A stretch of 64,000 bases of DNA from Dyella humicola. GTDB taxonomy: Bacteria; Pseudomonadota; Gammaproteobacteria; Xanthomonadales; Rhodanobacteraceae. The stretch lies in the NCBI RefSeq assembly GCF_026283945.1, contig NZ_JAPDPC010000001.1, forward strand, positions 1,364,001 through 1,428,000. Direction: 5' to 3'. The notes below the pieces were generated by a model that was not told the origin of the DNA, did no database searches, and was given only the letters and a program-made list of their open reading frames with translations. Of the stretch, positions 1 to 8,803 are shown piece after piece. Numbering within the stretch: the stretch's first letter is position 1; every line of letters begins with the position of its first letter. Made by a program: the position numbers and the translations under genes.

Positions 1-1
1 G

Positions 2-115
2 ATCCGCCGCGAAACGAATTCGTGGCGCAACGTGGCGATCTCGTTCGGCTATATGTTCGTGGTGGCTTTCGTCGCCTCGCTGCTGACGTACCAGATCACG
101 AGCCTGCTGACGTGA
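2..115 (+). CDS. feoB: Ferrous iron transport protein B, C-terminal end (partial)
   Basis: Only the last 37 codons are in the window; the gene begins upstream. The visible residues (IRRETNSWRN, then a hydrophobic segment ending LLTYQITSLLT) match the conserved C-terminal transmembrane helix of FeoB, the GTP-driven Fe(II) permease of the inner membrane. The stop codon overlaps the GTG of the next gene, so the two are probably translationally coupled. The identification rests on this short tail and on the Cys-rich small gene that follows, a usual FeoB neighbour in this order. Confidence 0.75.
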   Translation: MRRETNSWRNVAISFGYMFVVAFVASLLTYQITSLLT

Positions 116-411
116 GCACCGGGCTGATGGTGCAATACATCGTGATCGGCGCGATCGTGCTGATCAGCGCGCTGGTGACGTTCCGCAAACTGGCGCCGCA
201 ACTCACCAACCGCTGGCTTGCCGCTGCCGCGCTGCGTTTCGACCAGCCCGGTCATGCCGCCTGGCAACGCTCGCTTGGCCGACAGCTGCAGCCGAAGCAG
301 GCCACCGGCAATTGCAGCGATGGCTGCAGCACATGTGGCGCCTGCGGCCCCAAGCCGCCGGCGGCACATGTCGATGGGCAGCCGCTGGAATTCAGGCCAC
401 GCACGAAATAA
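112..411 (+). CDS. Small FeoB-associated membrane protein with Cys cluster (DUF6587-like)
   Basis: A protein of about 99 residues if it starts at the GTG overlapping the feoB stop; ATG at 127 is an alternative that loses five residues. One N-terminal hydrophobic helix (VQYIVIGAIVLISALV) is followed by a cytoplasmic-looking region with four closely spaced cysteines (NCSDGCSTCGACG) near residue 70. Small Cys-rich proteins of this kind follow feoB in Xanthomonadales and are thought to assist iron uptake; metal or Fe-S binding by the Cys cluster is inference. Position and overlap put it in the feo operon. Confidence 0.7.
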   Translation: MSTGLMVQYIVIGAIVLISALVTFRKLAPQLTNRWLAAAALRFDQPGHAAWQRSLGRQLQPKQATGNCSDGCSTCGACGPKPPAAHVDGQPLEFRPRTK

Positions 412-459
412 GCCTGGTTGCCGCACGGCATGACCAGGAAACGCGATGCCTCACCTCAT

Positions 460-1383
460 TCACTGGTGATCGGGATTCTGCGTATCCGACGACGGTTTTT
501 TGCCGTCCTTGTAGGGCGTCTGGAAGTCCTGTTTGGTGATCGGGGTGAGGATGCCAACGGTAACCGTGCCTGACAGCAGATCCGTCTCGAACTTCGGGTC
601 GTAAGGATTCCGGCTGGCCCGCAGTTGTTCGTAGGCGATGGCGCCATCGGTGTTGTGGACACCGGTGACTTCGCCAGGCGTCGTGGCGAGGATCCCGCCA
701 TTGCCGACGTCATAGTTGGTGGGTTGCTGATGGCCGGCCAGGCCCACCATGCCGCCGGTCAACATATGCGGCGCGGCCGAGCCGACGCGCGATCCGGTGG
801 CCGACATCAGCACTTCGCGCCAGCGTGCCTTGGCCCGCACCAGGGCGGTGGCGTCGCCAAACCTGGGCAGCAACTCGCGCCAGATCTCGTTGGCCTGTTC
901 AAACTGCGCGGGTGTCAGATGCGCGTAAAGCAGCTGCTTGGCATAGACATACTGGGTCTCGCCGCGCTCCGCCGCCAGCGCGAACCATGCCATCGCGCGC
1001 GGCAGATCCACGCCCGAACCATGGCCATTGAGATAGAGCACGCCCAGGTTGTATTGGGCCGGCTTGTACGCCCAGGAGGCCGAGATCTCATACATGGCAA
1101 TCGCGTGCGCATAGTCGTGCCGCTGATTGGCCAGGGCGCCGAGATAGAAGAAATACTCGCCGGGACGGCCGTCATCCTGCGGCGTATTGAACGCGTCAGT
1201 ACGGCTGGTGGGCACATCCGGCGTGGCGTGAAAGCTGACGACTTTCGGGAGCGGTGTCTGGGCGTCGATCGGAATGGTTGGCAGTGAGGCGTCGCTGTCG
1301 TTTGCGTGAGCTGGTGCGAGGGCCAGGCAGAGCAGGACGGGGAGGAAAAACGAGACCGATTTTGTGAACCTTTGCGCAGTCAT
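460..1383 (-). CDS. Secreted SEL1-like repeat protein
   Basis: A 307-residue protein with a clear N-terminal signal peptide (hydrophobic core FFLPVLLCLALA, cleavage near APAHA). The middle, around residues 80-145, holds a SEL1/TPR-like repeat (AQYNLGVLYLNGHGSG followed by AMAWFALAAERGE), a helical solenoid used for protein-protein contacts. The C-terminal third is not recognisable and is rich in Gly, Thr and Asn. It is likely periplasmic. It stands alone on the minus strand, and the neighbours give no functional clue. Confidence 0.75.
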   Translation of the reverse strand: MTAQRFTKSVSFFLPVLLCLALAPAHANDSDASLPTIPIDAQTPLPKVVSFHATPDVPTSRTDAFNTPQDDGRPGEYFFYLGALANQRHDYAHAIAMYEISASWAYKPAQYNLGVLYLNGHGSGVDLPRAMAWFALAAERGETQYVYAKQLLYAHLTPAQFEQANEIWRELLPRFGDATALVRAKARWREVLMSATGSRVGSAAPHMLTGGMVGLAGHQQPTNYDVGNGGILATTPGEVTGVHNTDGAIAYEQLRASRNPYDPKFETDLLSGTVTVGILTPITKQDFQTPYKDGKKPSSDTQNPDHQ

Positions 1384-1555
1384 GGCGGTGCCTATGATGG
1401 TCTGCGAGGGGACAGGTTCACGCTACTCCGGTTGCCGCAAAGGGGCAACGTCGGGATGGGCGCTTGTACCGTCCATCACCCGCGAAACCGCTTTCGGCGC
1501 TCCGAGAATGATAAGGGTGCGGTCTCGGCCGTGGTGCCGAGGGATAGCCCCGACG

Positions 1556-4273
1556 CTAGGGATTCGGCAAAGAGTCATATCCCGCACTCTCCGCCGGACC
1601 GAGATACGACGGCGGAACCGGTACCCTGCTCAGCACCAGCTTCTGCAGCACCGCGTTGTCGTCGAGACGCCACACCTTGATGACGTGTTTGCCTGCCGTC
1701 ATGTCCGGGAACGTTGCCCGCAGAACACGCGCATTGTCCTCGACGGCCTGGTCCCAGTCGCGCTGTTCCTGGGTGCTCGTCCCGTTGGCCGCGGGCGTCA
1801 TGCGGTCGGTCAGTATCTGGATGGCGCCGTCGTCGACGGACACGCCCATCCTGACGCCACCGCTGGCCATCGTGTCGAGCGTGGGCACCATGTAGAGCTG
1901 TAGCGCGAGCTCGCCCGACTGGTGCAATGACACGTCGTATTCGAGACGCACGCCATCCTGTGCGCTGGTCGGCGGATGGCCTTGCGGTAAGGCGACGACC
2001 GCGCCGAGCGTGCGGCCGAGATGCGCAATGGCGCGCCAGCTCAGGCCTTTGCCGTCGACGGCGCGGCTGTAGTGCGGCGCTTCGATGCTAATGACATCGT
2101 CCTTGGCGGTCGTTGCCGAAGCGGTCGAAACGGGCGCGAACACGATCGGCTTCGCGACTCGCTGGGTCGTCACTCGCTTTACCTCGGGCATCACTTGCCG
2201 CTCGGGCTGCTGCCAGCCGCTGTAGCCGATATGCGTCTGCGCCATCATGCCGTCCCACTTGCCGCCGTTCAGCGCGTGATAGGCATCGGTAATTTCTTGA
2301 TCGCGCCGGAAGGCGGCTTCCGCCTGGTCGGCAAAGACGTTGGCGCGTGGATCGCCGACGGCTGCCAGTCGCCGGTTCCACGCCACGGCGTAATAGAGCT
2401 GGTAGAAGTTCGACAACGCGAGGATGGGATGCTCCACCAGCTGGAAATAAGCGTCTCGCTGATCCGGCGGAAGCGTGGCCTTGACCTTGAGCATGTCCTG
2501 CTCGAGCGCCTGCCACTCGGCGATCATCGTGCCGAATTCGCCACCGTCGAGCTTGTCTCCGGCATCGGCGCCGAGCTGGAAGCTACCGGCGTCGATAAGT
2601 TCCGGCTTGCGTCGCGCCGCTAGCTGGCTGTACCGGGTGATGAGTTGCGCGATCGCGCTCGCCTGCGTTGGCCCGAAGGTGGCGCTGGCCCAGGCGTCGG
2701 GATACTGCGCAAGCGCATCCGGCGTCATCGCCTCGGGGTTCCAGGCCTGCCTCAAGAAGAAGCTGAGCGGAAACTCCATTGGTTTGAGATCGCCGACGTT
2801 GACGATCCACAGGGCGCGGGCGCCGCGCGCATAGGCCAGATTCATCTGCTGCCAGACCTTTTCGATCTGGTTGGTATTGATCCACTTGTAGTTGCGCGGT
2901 CCGCCGACGTAATCGAAGTGGTAATAGACGCCGTAGCCGCCCTGGCGCTCGCTGTTCGCCCTGGGAAGTCGCCGGATCTGTCCCCAGTTGTCATCCGCGA
3001 ACAAGAGGGTGACATCGTCAGGCACCTTCATGCCGTGGTCGTAGTAATCCTGCACTTCCTTGTAGAGCGCCCATGCCTGCGGGGTCTGTTCCGCAGGTTT
3101 GCCAGTGACGTCGGCGATGATCTTGCGCTGGTCCGCGACGATGGTTTGCAGCAGCTGCGTGGCGGTGCCTTCGGTCATTGGCTCGTCGCCGTCGCCGCGC
3201 ATGCCGACGGTCACCACGCTTTCGTAGCTCTGGCCATCGCCCTTGGACATCATCCGCTCGATGCCTCCGCGCCAGAACGTGCGCAGGTTCGCGCCATTGG
3301 TTGCATAGTTCCAGGGGCCGCCGGTGATGCCCTGGTCGGTGTGCCGGTGCCATTCGTCCTGCGCGCGCATCATGGCCTCATGATGCGAGGTGCCCATCAC
3401 GATCCCCATGGCGTCGGCGAGCATCATGTTCTGCGGGTCGTCGTCGTTGAACGCCTTGGGTGCCCACATCGCCGGCCACAGGAAATTACCCTTCAAGCGA
3501 AGCTCGAGCTCGAAGACATGCGCATACATCTGATGGTTGATGCCGCCGAAATGTTTCTTCGCCCAGCCGGTGAAGCTCGGGTCCTCGTCGTTGATGAAGA
3601 ATCCGCGATATTTCACCCGGGGCTGGTCGCGGCGCGATCCGGCGGTGAGGAAGACGTTGGCCTGCTGTCGCACCGGCACGTCGGCGAACCAGTACCAGGG
3701 CGACACGCCGATCTTCTCCGAGATGTCGTAGGTGCCATAGACGGCACCGCGTCGATCGGCGCCCACGATCACCAGCGCCCGCGCTACGTGGGGGAAGGGA
3801 TGGTCGACGACGATCTGGCGAAAGGCCTCCCACTGTCCGGCGAGGTCGCTGGCCTCGATCTTTCCCGCCCGGACCAACCCGTCGATGACCGGGCTGTGGC
3901 CGAGCACGCCGATAACGACAAGATTTCCGCCCGCAGGTTGGACTTGCTCGTAGCGCTGCGGAGCATGCCCGCTCACGCGCTGCAGATCCGCGGCGAAGCT
4001 CTCCGCGACATACCGCACCGCAGGGTCGGCCGAAGCATCGATAAGCAGATTCGCCGGCTGGCTTTGTTGGATCAGGGCGAAACTTTCCGGCCTATCATGC
4101 GAACAGACGGAAACCGGCGTCGTGCACGCATGGGCCACGGATCCGCAAGCCATGGCGGCGAGGCCCATCAGCATGCCCAGGCACTGCCGCGCGCGGCCGA
4201 TGACCTTGCCGGAAGACTGGCCTCGACGTGTGCCTATGACGAACGGGATCTTGGCCAGCGAAGGCATTCGCAT
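1556..4273 (-). CDS. Glycoside hydrolase family 115 (alpha-glucuronidase type), secreted
   Basis: A 905-residue protein starting at the ATG at 4273, chosen because GAGAG lies just upstream. A longer in-frame reading would run into the neighbouring gene. Residues 1-49 form a signal peptide ending SVAHA. The body matches GH115 in length and sequence: residues such as NHQMYAHVFELELRLKGN, TSHHEAMMRAQDEW and LLFADDNWGQIRRLP fall in the conserved catalytic region, and a C-terminal beta-rich GH115 domain follows. The family removes 4-O-methylglucuronic acid side chains from xylan. Plant-polymer use is inferred; no xylanase is nearby. Confidence 0.88.
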   Translation of the reverse strand: MRMPSLAKIPFVIGTRRGQSSGKVIGRARQCLGMLMGLAAMACGSVAHACTTPVSVCSHDRPESFALIQQSQPANLLIDASADPAVRYVAESFAADLQRVSGHAPQRYEQVQPAGGNLVVIGVLGHSPVIDGLVRAGKIEASDLAGQWEAFRQIVVDHPFPHVARALVIVGADRRGAVYGTYDISEKIGVSPWYWFADVPVRQQANVFLTAGSRRDQPRVKYRGFFINDEDPSFTGWAKKHFGGINHQMYAHVFELELRLKGNFLWPAMWAPKAFNDDDPQNMMLADAMGIVMGTSHHEAMMRAQDEWHRHTDQGITGGPWNYATNGANLRTFWRGGIERMMSKGDGQSYESVVTVGMRGDGDEPMTEGTATQLLQTIVADQRKIIADVTGKPAEQTPQAWALYKEVQDYYDHGMKVPDDVTLLFADDNWGQIRRLPRANSERQGGYGVYYHFDYVGGPRNYKWINTNQIEKVWQQMNLAYARGARALWIVNVGDLKPMEFPLSFFLRQAWNPEAMTPDALAQYPDAWASATFGPTQASAIAQLITRYSQLAARRKPELIDAGSFQLGADAGDKLDGGEFGTMIAEWQALEQDMLKVKATLPPDQRDAYFQLVEHPILALSNFYQLYYAVAWNRRLAAVGDPRANVFADQAEAAFRRDQEITDAYHALNGGKWDGMMAQTHIGYSGWQQPERQVMPEVKRVTTQRVAKPIVFAPVSTASATTAKDDVISIEAPHYSRAVDGKGLSWRAIAHLGRTLGAVVALPQGHPPTSAQDGVRLEYDVSLHQSGELALQLYMVPTLDTMASGGVRMGVSVDDGAIQILTDRMTPAANGTSTQEQRDWDQAVEDNARVLRATFPDMTAGKHVIKVWRLDDNAVLQKLVLSRVPVPPSYLGPAESAGYDSLPNP

Positions 4274-4371
4274 CAATCTCTCGCTTGAAGTTAGCGCTAC
4301 CATCACTTCATAGCAGGTGACCGTCGCATGCCACAAGCGCAGGCCGTGGGCGAACCGTTCATCGTCGCGGG

Positions 4372-4800
4372 CTAAAGCGTATCGGCGAGGTGATCGAGGA
4401 TCATGGCCCAGCCTTCCTTGGTGCGATCGCTCCACTCCGGCAGCACGCCTGCATGCGTTAGCGTGACCATGCAGCCGCCCGCGTCGCGCTCCAGTTCGAC
4501 CGTCACCTGCGTATACACGGCGGAATATTTCGGCACGGCAAACGTAAAAACCAGCCGCTGCGGCCGCTCGATCGCCAGGTATTCGCCGACATGCTCGACA
4601 TCCTCGCCGTTGCGCCGGTCGACAAAAATGAAACCGCCGCCGACCCGTGCATCGATCGCCACCTTCACCATCTCGCCGCCGTCCGCACTGAACAGCCAGC
4701 GTCCCGCGGTGGCAGGATCGAGCCAGGCATCAAAGACGCGCTCAGGCAGGGCATCGAAATGGCGCGTTACGCGAAGCGTGCGCACGGTAGAAGTATTCAT
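4372..4800 (-). CDS. SRPBCC (AHSA1-like) domain protein
   Basis: A 142-residue START/Bet v 1-like protein. The N-terminus (VTRHFDALPERVFDAWLDP, then GRWLF) and the C-terminus (EGWAMILDHLADTL) are the hallmarks of the activator-of-Hsp90-ATPase-like SRPBCC family, which form a hydrophobic ligand cavity. No enzyme activity can be assigned. Its ATG overlaps the TGA of a short open stretch upstream (see 4801-4887), which may be the tail of a lost partner gene. These proteins often sit beside ArsR regulators, but none is present here. Confidence 0.8.
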   Translation of the reverse strand: MNTSTVRTLRVTRHFDALPERVFDAWLDPATAGRWLFSADGGEMVKVAIDARVGGGFIFVDRRNGEDVEHVGEYLAIERPQRLVFTFAVPKYSAVYTQVTVELERDAGGCMVTLTHAGVLPEWSDRTKEGWAMILDHLADTL

Positions 4801-4887
4801 CGCGTTTTACCTTTGCGGTAGGGCTTGCCCCTGGCGCGGCCTTCGGCCTTGAGCAAGGCATCGAGCCAGACACTGCCCGCTGTAGGT
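4801..4887 (-). pseudogene. Possible 3' remnant of a gene upstream of the SRPBCC gene
   Basis: On the minus strand an open stretch of about 29 codons without a start ends in a TGA that overlaps the SRPBCC ATG (ATGA). Its translation ends in WLDALLKAEGRARGKPYR and looks like a basic C-terminal tail. The 5' side runs into an in-frame stop and a strong hairpin. It could be the truncated partner of the SRPBCC gene or chance coding in a GC-rich gap. I do not recognise the family. Confidence 0.25.
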
Positions 4888-4901
4888 CAGGCGGGCAGTG
4901 T
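4870..4901. repeat. Perfect 11-bp inverted repeat (hairpin)
   Basis: ACACTGCCCGC at 4870-4880 pairs perfectly with GCGGGCAGTGT at 4891-4901 across a 10-nt loop. It lies in the gap between the divergent SRPBCC gene and the small gene at 5001. There is no T-run on either side, so it is not a typical intrinsic terminator. It may be an operator, or the terminator of a gene now lost. Confidence 0.5.
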
Positions 4902-5000
4902 ACACGGCGTCCGCTGGACTCCCCATGTCCCGTTCGATGGTGCTCCTCGCATGGACGATGGCGGGCTGGTTAGAATCGGTGGACTCTCAAGGAACTGGCC

Positions 5001-5186
5001 ATGCACACGCCGCCGCCCACTGACAAACCTTTGCCCGACGGCGATGACACGGAAATCACTATTCCACCGACTGTACTGCGTCACCCGCCCGGCCATGGCC
5101 TGATGGACGCACTCGATGTCGCCGGTCACGACGAAGTGCAACACGAGGCGGCGCTGCGCGATTCGGCGTTGCGGCCACCCCGCTAA
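5001..5186 (+). CDS. Small hypothetical protein, 61 aa
   Basis: Starts at ATG 5001 behind AAGGA eight bases upstream, a good ribosome site. The protein is hydrophilic, acidic in the first half and His-rich, with two Pro-rich segments and no signal peptide or membrane helix. It is convergent with the carboxyltransferase gene, whose stop is about 25 bp away. I do not recognise a family. The start signal and reading frame support it as a real gene, but not strongly. Confidence 0.45.
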   Translation: MHTPPPTDKPLPDGDDTEITIPPTVLRHPPGHGLMDALDVAGHDEVQHEAALRDSALRPPR

Positions 5187-5209
5187 GCGGCGAAATAAGC
5201 CAGCTGTTC

Positions 5210-6817
5210 TTACATGCGGAACACGCCGTAACGCTGAGGTTCGATCGGCGCGTTGAGCGAGGCGGAGATCGCCAGGCCGAGTACTCGGCGCGTATCGGCC
5301 GGGTCGATGATGCCGTCGTCCCACAGTCGGGCGCTGGCGTAGTAGGGATGGCCCTGGCGTTCGTACTGGTCGCGGATGGGGGCCTTGAAGGCCTCCTCTT
5401 CCTCGGCGCTCCAGGTTTTACCCGCCGCCTCGATACCGTCGCGGCGCACCGTGGCGAGCACGGATGCCGCCTGCTCGCCGCCCATCACGCTGATGCGCGC
5501 GTTCGGCCACATCCATAGGAAGCGGGCGCCGTAGGCGCGACCGCACATGGCGTAGTTGCCCGCGCCGAAGCTGCCACCGATCACCACGGTGAACTTGGGC
5601 ACGTGCGAGCAGGCCACAGCCGTGACCATCTTGGCCCCATCCTTGGCAATGCCAGCGTTCTCGTACTTCTTGCCGACCATGAAGCCCGTGATGTTCTGCA
5701 GGAACACCAACGGTACGTTGCGCTGGTTGCACAGTTCGATGAAGTGGGCGCCCTTGAGTGCGGACTCCGAGAACAGGATGCCGTTGTTGGCGATGATGCC
5801 GACGGGGTAGCCATGGATATGCGCGAAGCCGCAGACCAGGGTCTTGCCGTAGCGCGCCTTGAACTCATGAAACTCCGAGCCGTCGACGATACGCGCGATC
5901 ACCTCGCGGATATCGAACGGGCGGCGCGTGTCCTGCGGAATCACGCCATAGAGTTCTTCGGCGGCATAGCGTGGCTCCGCCGGCGTGCGTAGCGCCAGCG
6001 GCATGTCCTTCTTCCGGTTCAGGCTGGCGACGATATCGCGGGCGATCGACAATGCATGCGCGTCGTTCTCCGCGTAGTGGTCGGCCACGCCGGAGACGGA
6101 CGTATGGACGTCTGCGCCGCCGAGCGCCTCGGCATCCACTACTTCGCCCGTTGCGGCCTTCACCAGCGGCGGGCCGCCGAGGAAGATGGTGCCCTGGTCG
6201 CGCACGATGATCGTTTCGTCGCTCATGGCCGGCACATAGGCGCCGCCCGCCGTGCACGAACCCATCACCACCGCGATCTGCGGTATCCCCAGGCCCGACA
6301 TGCGTGCCTGGTTGTAGAAGATGCGGCCGAAGTGTTCCTTGTCGGGAAACACCTCGTCCTGCAGCGGCAGGAAGGCGCCGCCGGAATCCACCAGGTAGAT
6401 GCAGGGCAGGCGGTTCTCCAGCGCGACTTCTTGCGCGCGCAGGTGTTTCTTTACGGTGATGGGGAAGTAGGTGCCGCCTTTCACGGTAGCGTCGTTGGCG
6501 ACCACCACCACCTCGAGGCCGTTGACCCGGCCGACGCCGGTGATGATGCCTGCGGCAGGCGCCGCGTCGTCGTACATGCCGTGGGCCGCCAGGGGCGACA
6601 GTTCCAGGAAGGGCGAACCCGGGTCGAGCAGGGCGCGGATACGCTCGCGTGGCAACAGCTTGCCGCGGGCCGTGTGCTTTTGGCGGGCCTTGTCTCCGCC
6701 GCCTTCCGCGCTACGCGTCAGCTCGCGATGCAGGTCATCCACCAGGGCGCTCAACTGCGCGCTGCTGGCCTGGAATTCGGATGACCGCGGGTCGATCTGC
6801 GAGACGATGACGCTCAT
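5210..6817 (-). CDS. mccB: Methylcrotonoyl-CoA carboxylase, carboxyltransferase (beta) subunit
   Basis: A 535-residue acyl-CoA carboxyltransferase. It transfers CO2 from biotin to 3-methylcrotonyl-CoA in leucine degradation. Visible marks are the N-terminal [10 protein letters not shown] motif, the acyl-CoA/biotin pocket signature ([32 protein letters not shown]) and the C-terminal [19 protein letters not shown] and [11 protein letters not shown]. These match MCC beta better than propionyl- or geranyl-CoA carboxylase. The biotin-carrying alpha subunit is not adjacent, which is unusual, so it must be elsewhere. Isovaleryl-CoA dehydrogenase, which makes its substrate, lies 5 kb away on the same strand. 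Confidence 0.9.
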   Translation of the reverse strand: MSVIVSQIDPRSSEFQASSAQLSALVDDLHRELTRSAEGGGDKARQKHTARGKLLPRERIRALLDPGSPFLELSPLAAHGMYDDAAPAAGIITGVGRVNGLEVVVVANDATVKGGTYFPITVKKHLRAQEVALENRLPCIYLVDSGGAFLPLQDEVFPDKEHFGRIFYNQARMSGLGIPQIAVVMGSCTAGGAYVPAMSDETIIVRDQGTIFLGGPPLVKAATGEVVDAEALGGADVHTSVSGVADHYAENDAHALSIARDIVASLNRKKDMPLALRTPAEPRYAAEELYGVIPQDTRRPFDIREVIARIVDGSEFHEFKARYGKTLVCGFAHIHGYPVGIIANNGILFSESALKGAHFIELCNQRNVPLVFLQNITGFMVGKKYENAGIAKDGAKMVTAVACSHVPKFTVVIGGSFGAGNYAMCGRAYGARFLWMWPNARISVMGGEQAASVLATVRRDGIEAAGKTWSAEEEEAFKAPIRDQYERQGHPYYASARLWDDGIIDPADTRRVLGLAISASLNAPIEPQRYGVFRM

Positions 6818-6900
6818 GAGCCAAGACTGCCGTTCGGGTTGAACCCTGGATAATAACGGCCCGGGCCCGACAGCTGTACCGGCATCCCTAGGTAAGGGCG

Positions 6901-6935
6901 AAAAAAAACCGGCCGCGCAAGGCGGCCGGTTTTCG
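6901..6935 (-). terminator. Intrinsic terminator after the Ala/Pro-rich lipoprotein gene
   Basis: A 12-bp perfect stem (6905-6916 with 6922-6933, core CCGGCCGC) and a 5-nt loop. Read on the minus strand it is followed by a run of eight T. It lies 20 bp after the stop of the lipoprotein gene at 6952 and upstream of mccB, so it separates the two. Confidence 0.85.
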
Positions 6936-6951
6936 GAAGAACATGTGAAGC

Positions 6952-7236
6952 TTAGTGACCAGCGGTCGAAGCAGCAGCCGGAGCAGCAGCGGTCGAAGCC
7001 GGAGCAGCAGCGGTCGAAGCCGGAGCAGCGGCCGGAGCAGCAGCGGTCGAAGCCGGCGCAGCAGCCGGAGCAGCCTGCTCGGTCGGAGCAGCAGCAGCCT
7101 TCTGAGCCTGGTCAGCAGCCTGCTGAGCCTGGTCAGCCGACTTCTGAGCGTCCTGCGCGGAATCCTGCGCGCCGTTGCTGCAAGCCGCCAGCAGCGCGAC
7201 GAGCGCGGAGGCGAGTAGGGTACGCGTGAACTTCAT
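6952..7236 (-). CDS. Ala/Pro-rich low-complexity lipoprotein
   Basis: A 94-residue protein with a lipoprotein signal peptide ([19 protein letters not shown], acylated Cys at 19). A Gln/Ala/Asp segment ([19 protein letters not shown]) that could form a short coiled coil is followed by a tail of Ala-Pro-Ser-Thr repeats (units like [10 protein letters not shown]). The repeats are visible in the DNA as tandem blocks near 6965-7075. It probably sits at the outer membrane, a structural or Lpp-like role being inference. It is well expressed by appearance: a good ribosome site (GGAGA) and a strong terminator. Confidence 0.75.
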   Translation of the reverse strand: MKFTRTLLASALVALLAACSNGAQDSAQDAQKSADQAQQAADQAQKAAAAPTEQAAPAAAPASTAAAPAAAPASTAAAPASTAAAPAAASTAGH

Positions 7237-7350
7237 GGTGAATCTCCTTTGCCGTGGAATGCCGTTTGGCGGGCGTATTAATAACGCTTTCGTGGAAAAT
7301 GCGCCACAACTTTAGGTAATGCGCCTAAAAAACGGTTAACCGCCTTTCAG

Positions 7351-7374
7351 CGGCGGCCGTTTGTACGGCCGCCG
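7351..7374 (-). terminator. Hairpin after the thiolase gene, possible terminator
   Basis: CGGCGGCCGT at 7351-7360 pairs perfectly with ACGGCCGCCG at 7365-7374 across a 4-nt loop, 11 bp after the thiolase stop. No T-run follows on the minus strand, so termination is plausible but not certain. Confidence 0.45.
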
Positions 7375-7384
7375 TGAGGGCCCA

Positions 7385-8569
7385 TCAGTCGATGCACTCG
7401 ATCGCGATGGCGGTGGCTTCGCCGCCGCCAATGCAAAGCGAGGCCACGCCACGCTTGAGGCCGCGGGTCTTCAGTGCATGGAGCAAGGTGACCACCAGGC
7501 GGGCACCGCTGGCGCCGATCGGGTGGCCAAGCGCACAGGCACCGCCGTTGACGTTGAGCTTGTCGTGGGGGATGTCCAGCTCGCGCATGGCAGCCATGGC
7601 GACCACGGCGAAGGCTTCGTTGACCTCGAAGAGGTCGACGTCGCTGACCTTCCAGCCGGCCTTTTCGAGCACTTTATGGATCGCCGTCACCGGCGCGGTG
7701 GTGAACCACTCCGGCTCCTGCGAATGGGTGGTGTGCGCGACGATGCGCGCCAGCGGCTGCAGGCCACGCGCCTTGGCGTTGTCGGCCGACAGGAGCACCA
7801 ACGCGGCGGCGCCGTCGGAAATGCTCGATGAGCTGGCGGCGGTGATCGTGCCGTTTTCTTTGCGGAACGCGGGCTTCAGCGTGGGGATCTTGCTGACATC
7901 GGAGCGGCCCGGCTGCTCGTCGATGTCCACCTTGACCTCGCCCTTGCGGCTGGCGACGGTGACCGGGGCGATTTCGCCAGCGAAGGCCCCTGCCTGCTGG
8001 GCGGCCTTGGCACGTTCGACCGAGGTGGTCGAGAAAGCGTCCTGTTCTTCACGGGTGAAGTGGTACTTGTCGGCACACAGCTCGCCGAACACGCCCATGG
8101 CCTTGCCGTCGTACGGGTTGGTCAGACCGTCCCACGCCATATGATCGACCAGCTGGCCGTCGCCGTAGCGAATACCGGTGCGCGCGTTGACCATGTGAGG
8201 TGCGTTGGTCATCGACTCCATGCCTCCCGCTACCACGATGGCGGCCGAACCGGCCTTGATCAGGTCGTGACCCAGCATGATGGCCTTCATGCCCGAACCG
8301 CAGACTTTGTTGACCGTCGTGCAGCCTACGCCGACGGGCAGGCCTGCACCCAGGGACGCCTGACGCGCCGGCGCCTGGCCGAGGTTGGCGGGCAGCACGC
8401 AGCCCATGATGACTTCGCTGATGTCCGCGGCGGCGACGCCAGACTGCTCCAGGGCTGCGCGGATAGCTGTTGCACCCAAAGTAGGGGTAGGCACGCCGGT
8501 GAACTGGCCGAGGAAAGAGCCAATGGCTGTGCGCTTGGCACCGGCGATGACAACACTGACGTCCGACAT
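7385..8569 (-). CDS. Acetyl-CoA acetyltransferase (thiolase)
   Basis: A 394-residue thiolase starting at the ATG at 8569, chosen because GGAGAT sits upstream and the protein then begins at the usual MSDVSVVIAGAKRT. Catalytic residues are intact: nucleophilic Cys in NKVCGSGMKA, His in GGACALGHPIGASG and the second Cys in SLCIGGGEATAI. It interconverts acetoacetyl-CoA and two acetyl-CoA. With MCC beta and isovaleryl-CoA dehydrogenase nearby it probably serves the end of leucine and fatty acid breakdown. It is divergent from the autotransporter gene. Confidence 0.92.
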   Translation of the reverse strand: MSDVSVVIAGAKRTAIGSFLGQFTGVPTPTLGATAIRAALEQSGVAAADISEVIMGCVLPANLGQAPARQASLGAGLPVGVGCTTVNKVCGSGMKAIMLGHDLIKAGSAAIVVAGGMESMTNAPHMVNARTGIRYGDGQLVDHMAWDGLTNPYDGKAMGVFGELCADKYHFTREEQDAFSTTSVERAKAAQQAGAFAGEIAPVTVASRKGEVKVDIDEQPGRSDVSKIPTLKPAFRKENGTITAASSSSISDGAAALVLLSADNAKARGLQPLARIVAHTTHSQEPEWFTTAPVTAIHKVLEKAGWKVSDVDLFEVNEAFAVVAMAAMRELDIPHDKLNVNGGACALGHPIGASGARLVVTLLHALKTRGLKRGVASLCIGGGEATAIAIECID

Positions 8570-8803
8570 GGGGATCTCCGCAAGTACTTGATGGGGCAGG
8601 GGTGCCCGGTAAATAGCTTGCGGATTATCGCAGTCCCCAGCCAACCGGGGCAAACCACGCTTACTTGCGATAGCGGTGCGGCCTTACCGACATTTAGTTG
8701 CGTTTCCGTTGTGCCAATATCTCCTCTGTGGCGCGTAATGCGCGTGCGGGGGGCACGCCCTTACGAGATTGCAGAGACGCATGGCACGCTGATGGGGGTT
8801 GCT

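Noticed and set aside
2645-4288. Long plus-strand open frame (547 codons)
   Set aside because: Antisense to the GH115 gene; long shadows are normal at this GC content and the product resembles no protein.
6960-7080. Regular repeats suggesting a CRISPR array
   Set aside because: Units are contiguous, vary in length and encode an Ala-Pro tail in frame; no spacers and no cas genes.
8060-8803. In-frame upstream extension of the autotransporter gene (248 codons)
   Set aside because: It lies antisense over the thiolase gene, has no family similarity, and a lipoprotein signal peptide begins exactly at ATG 8804.
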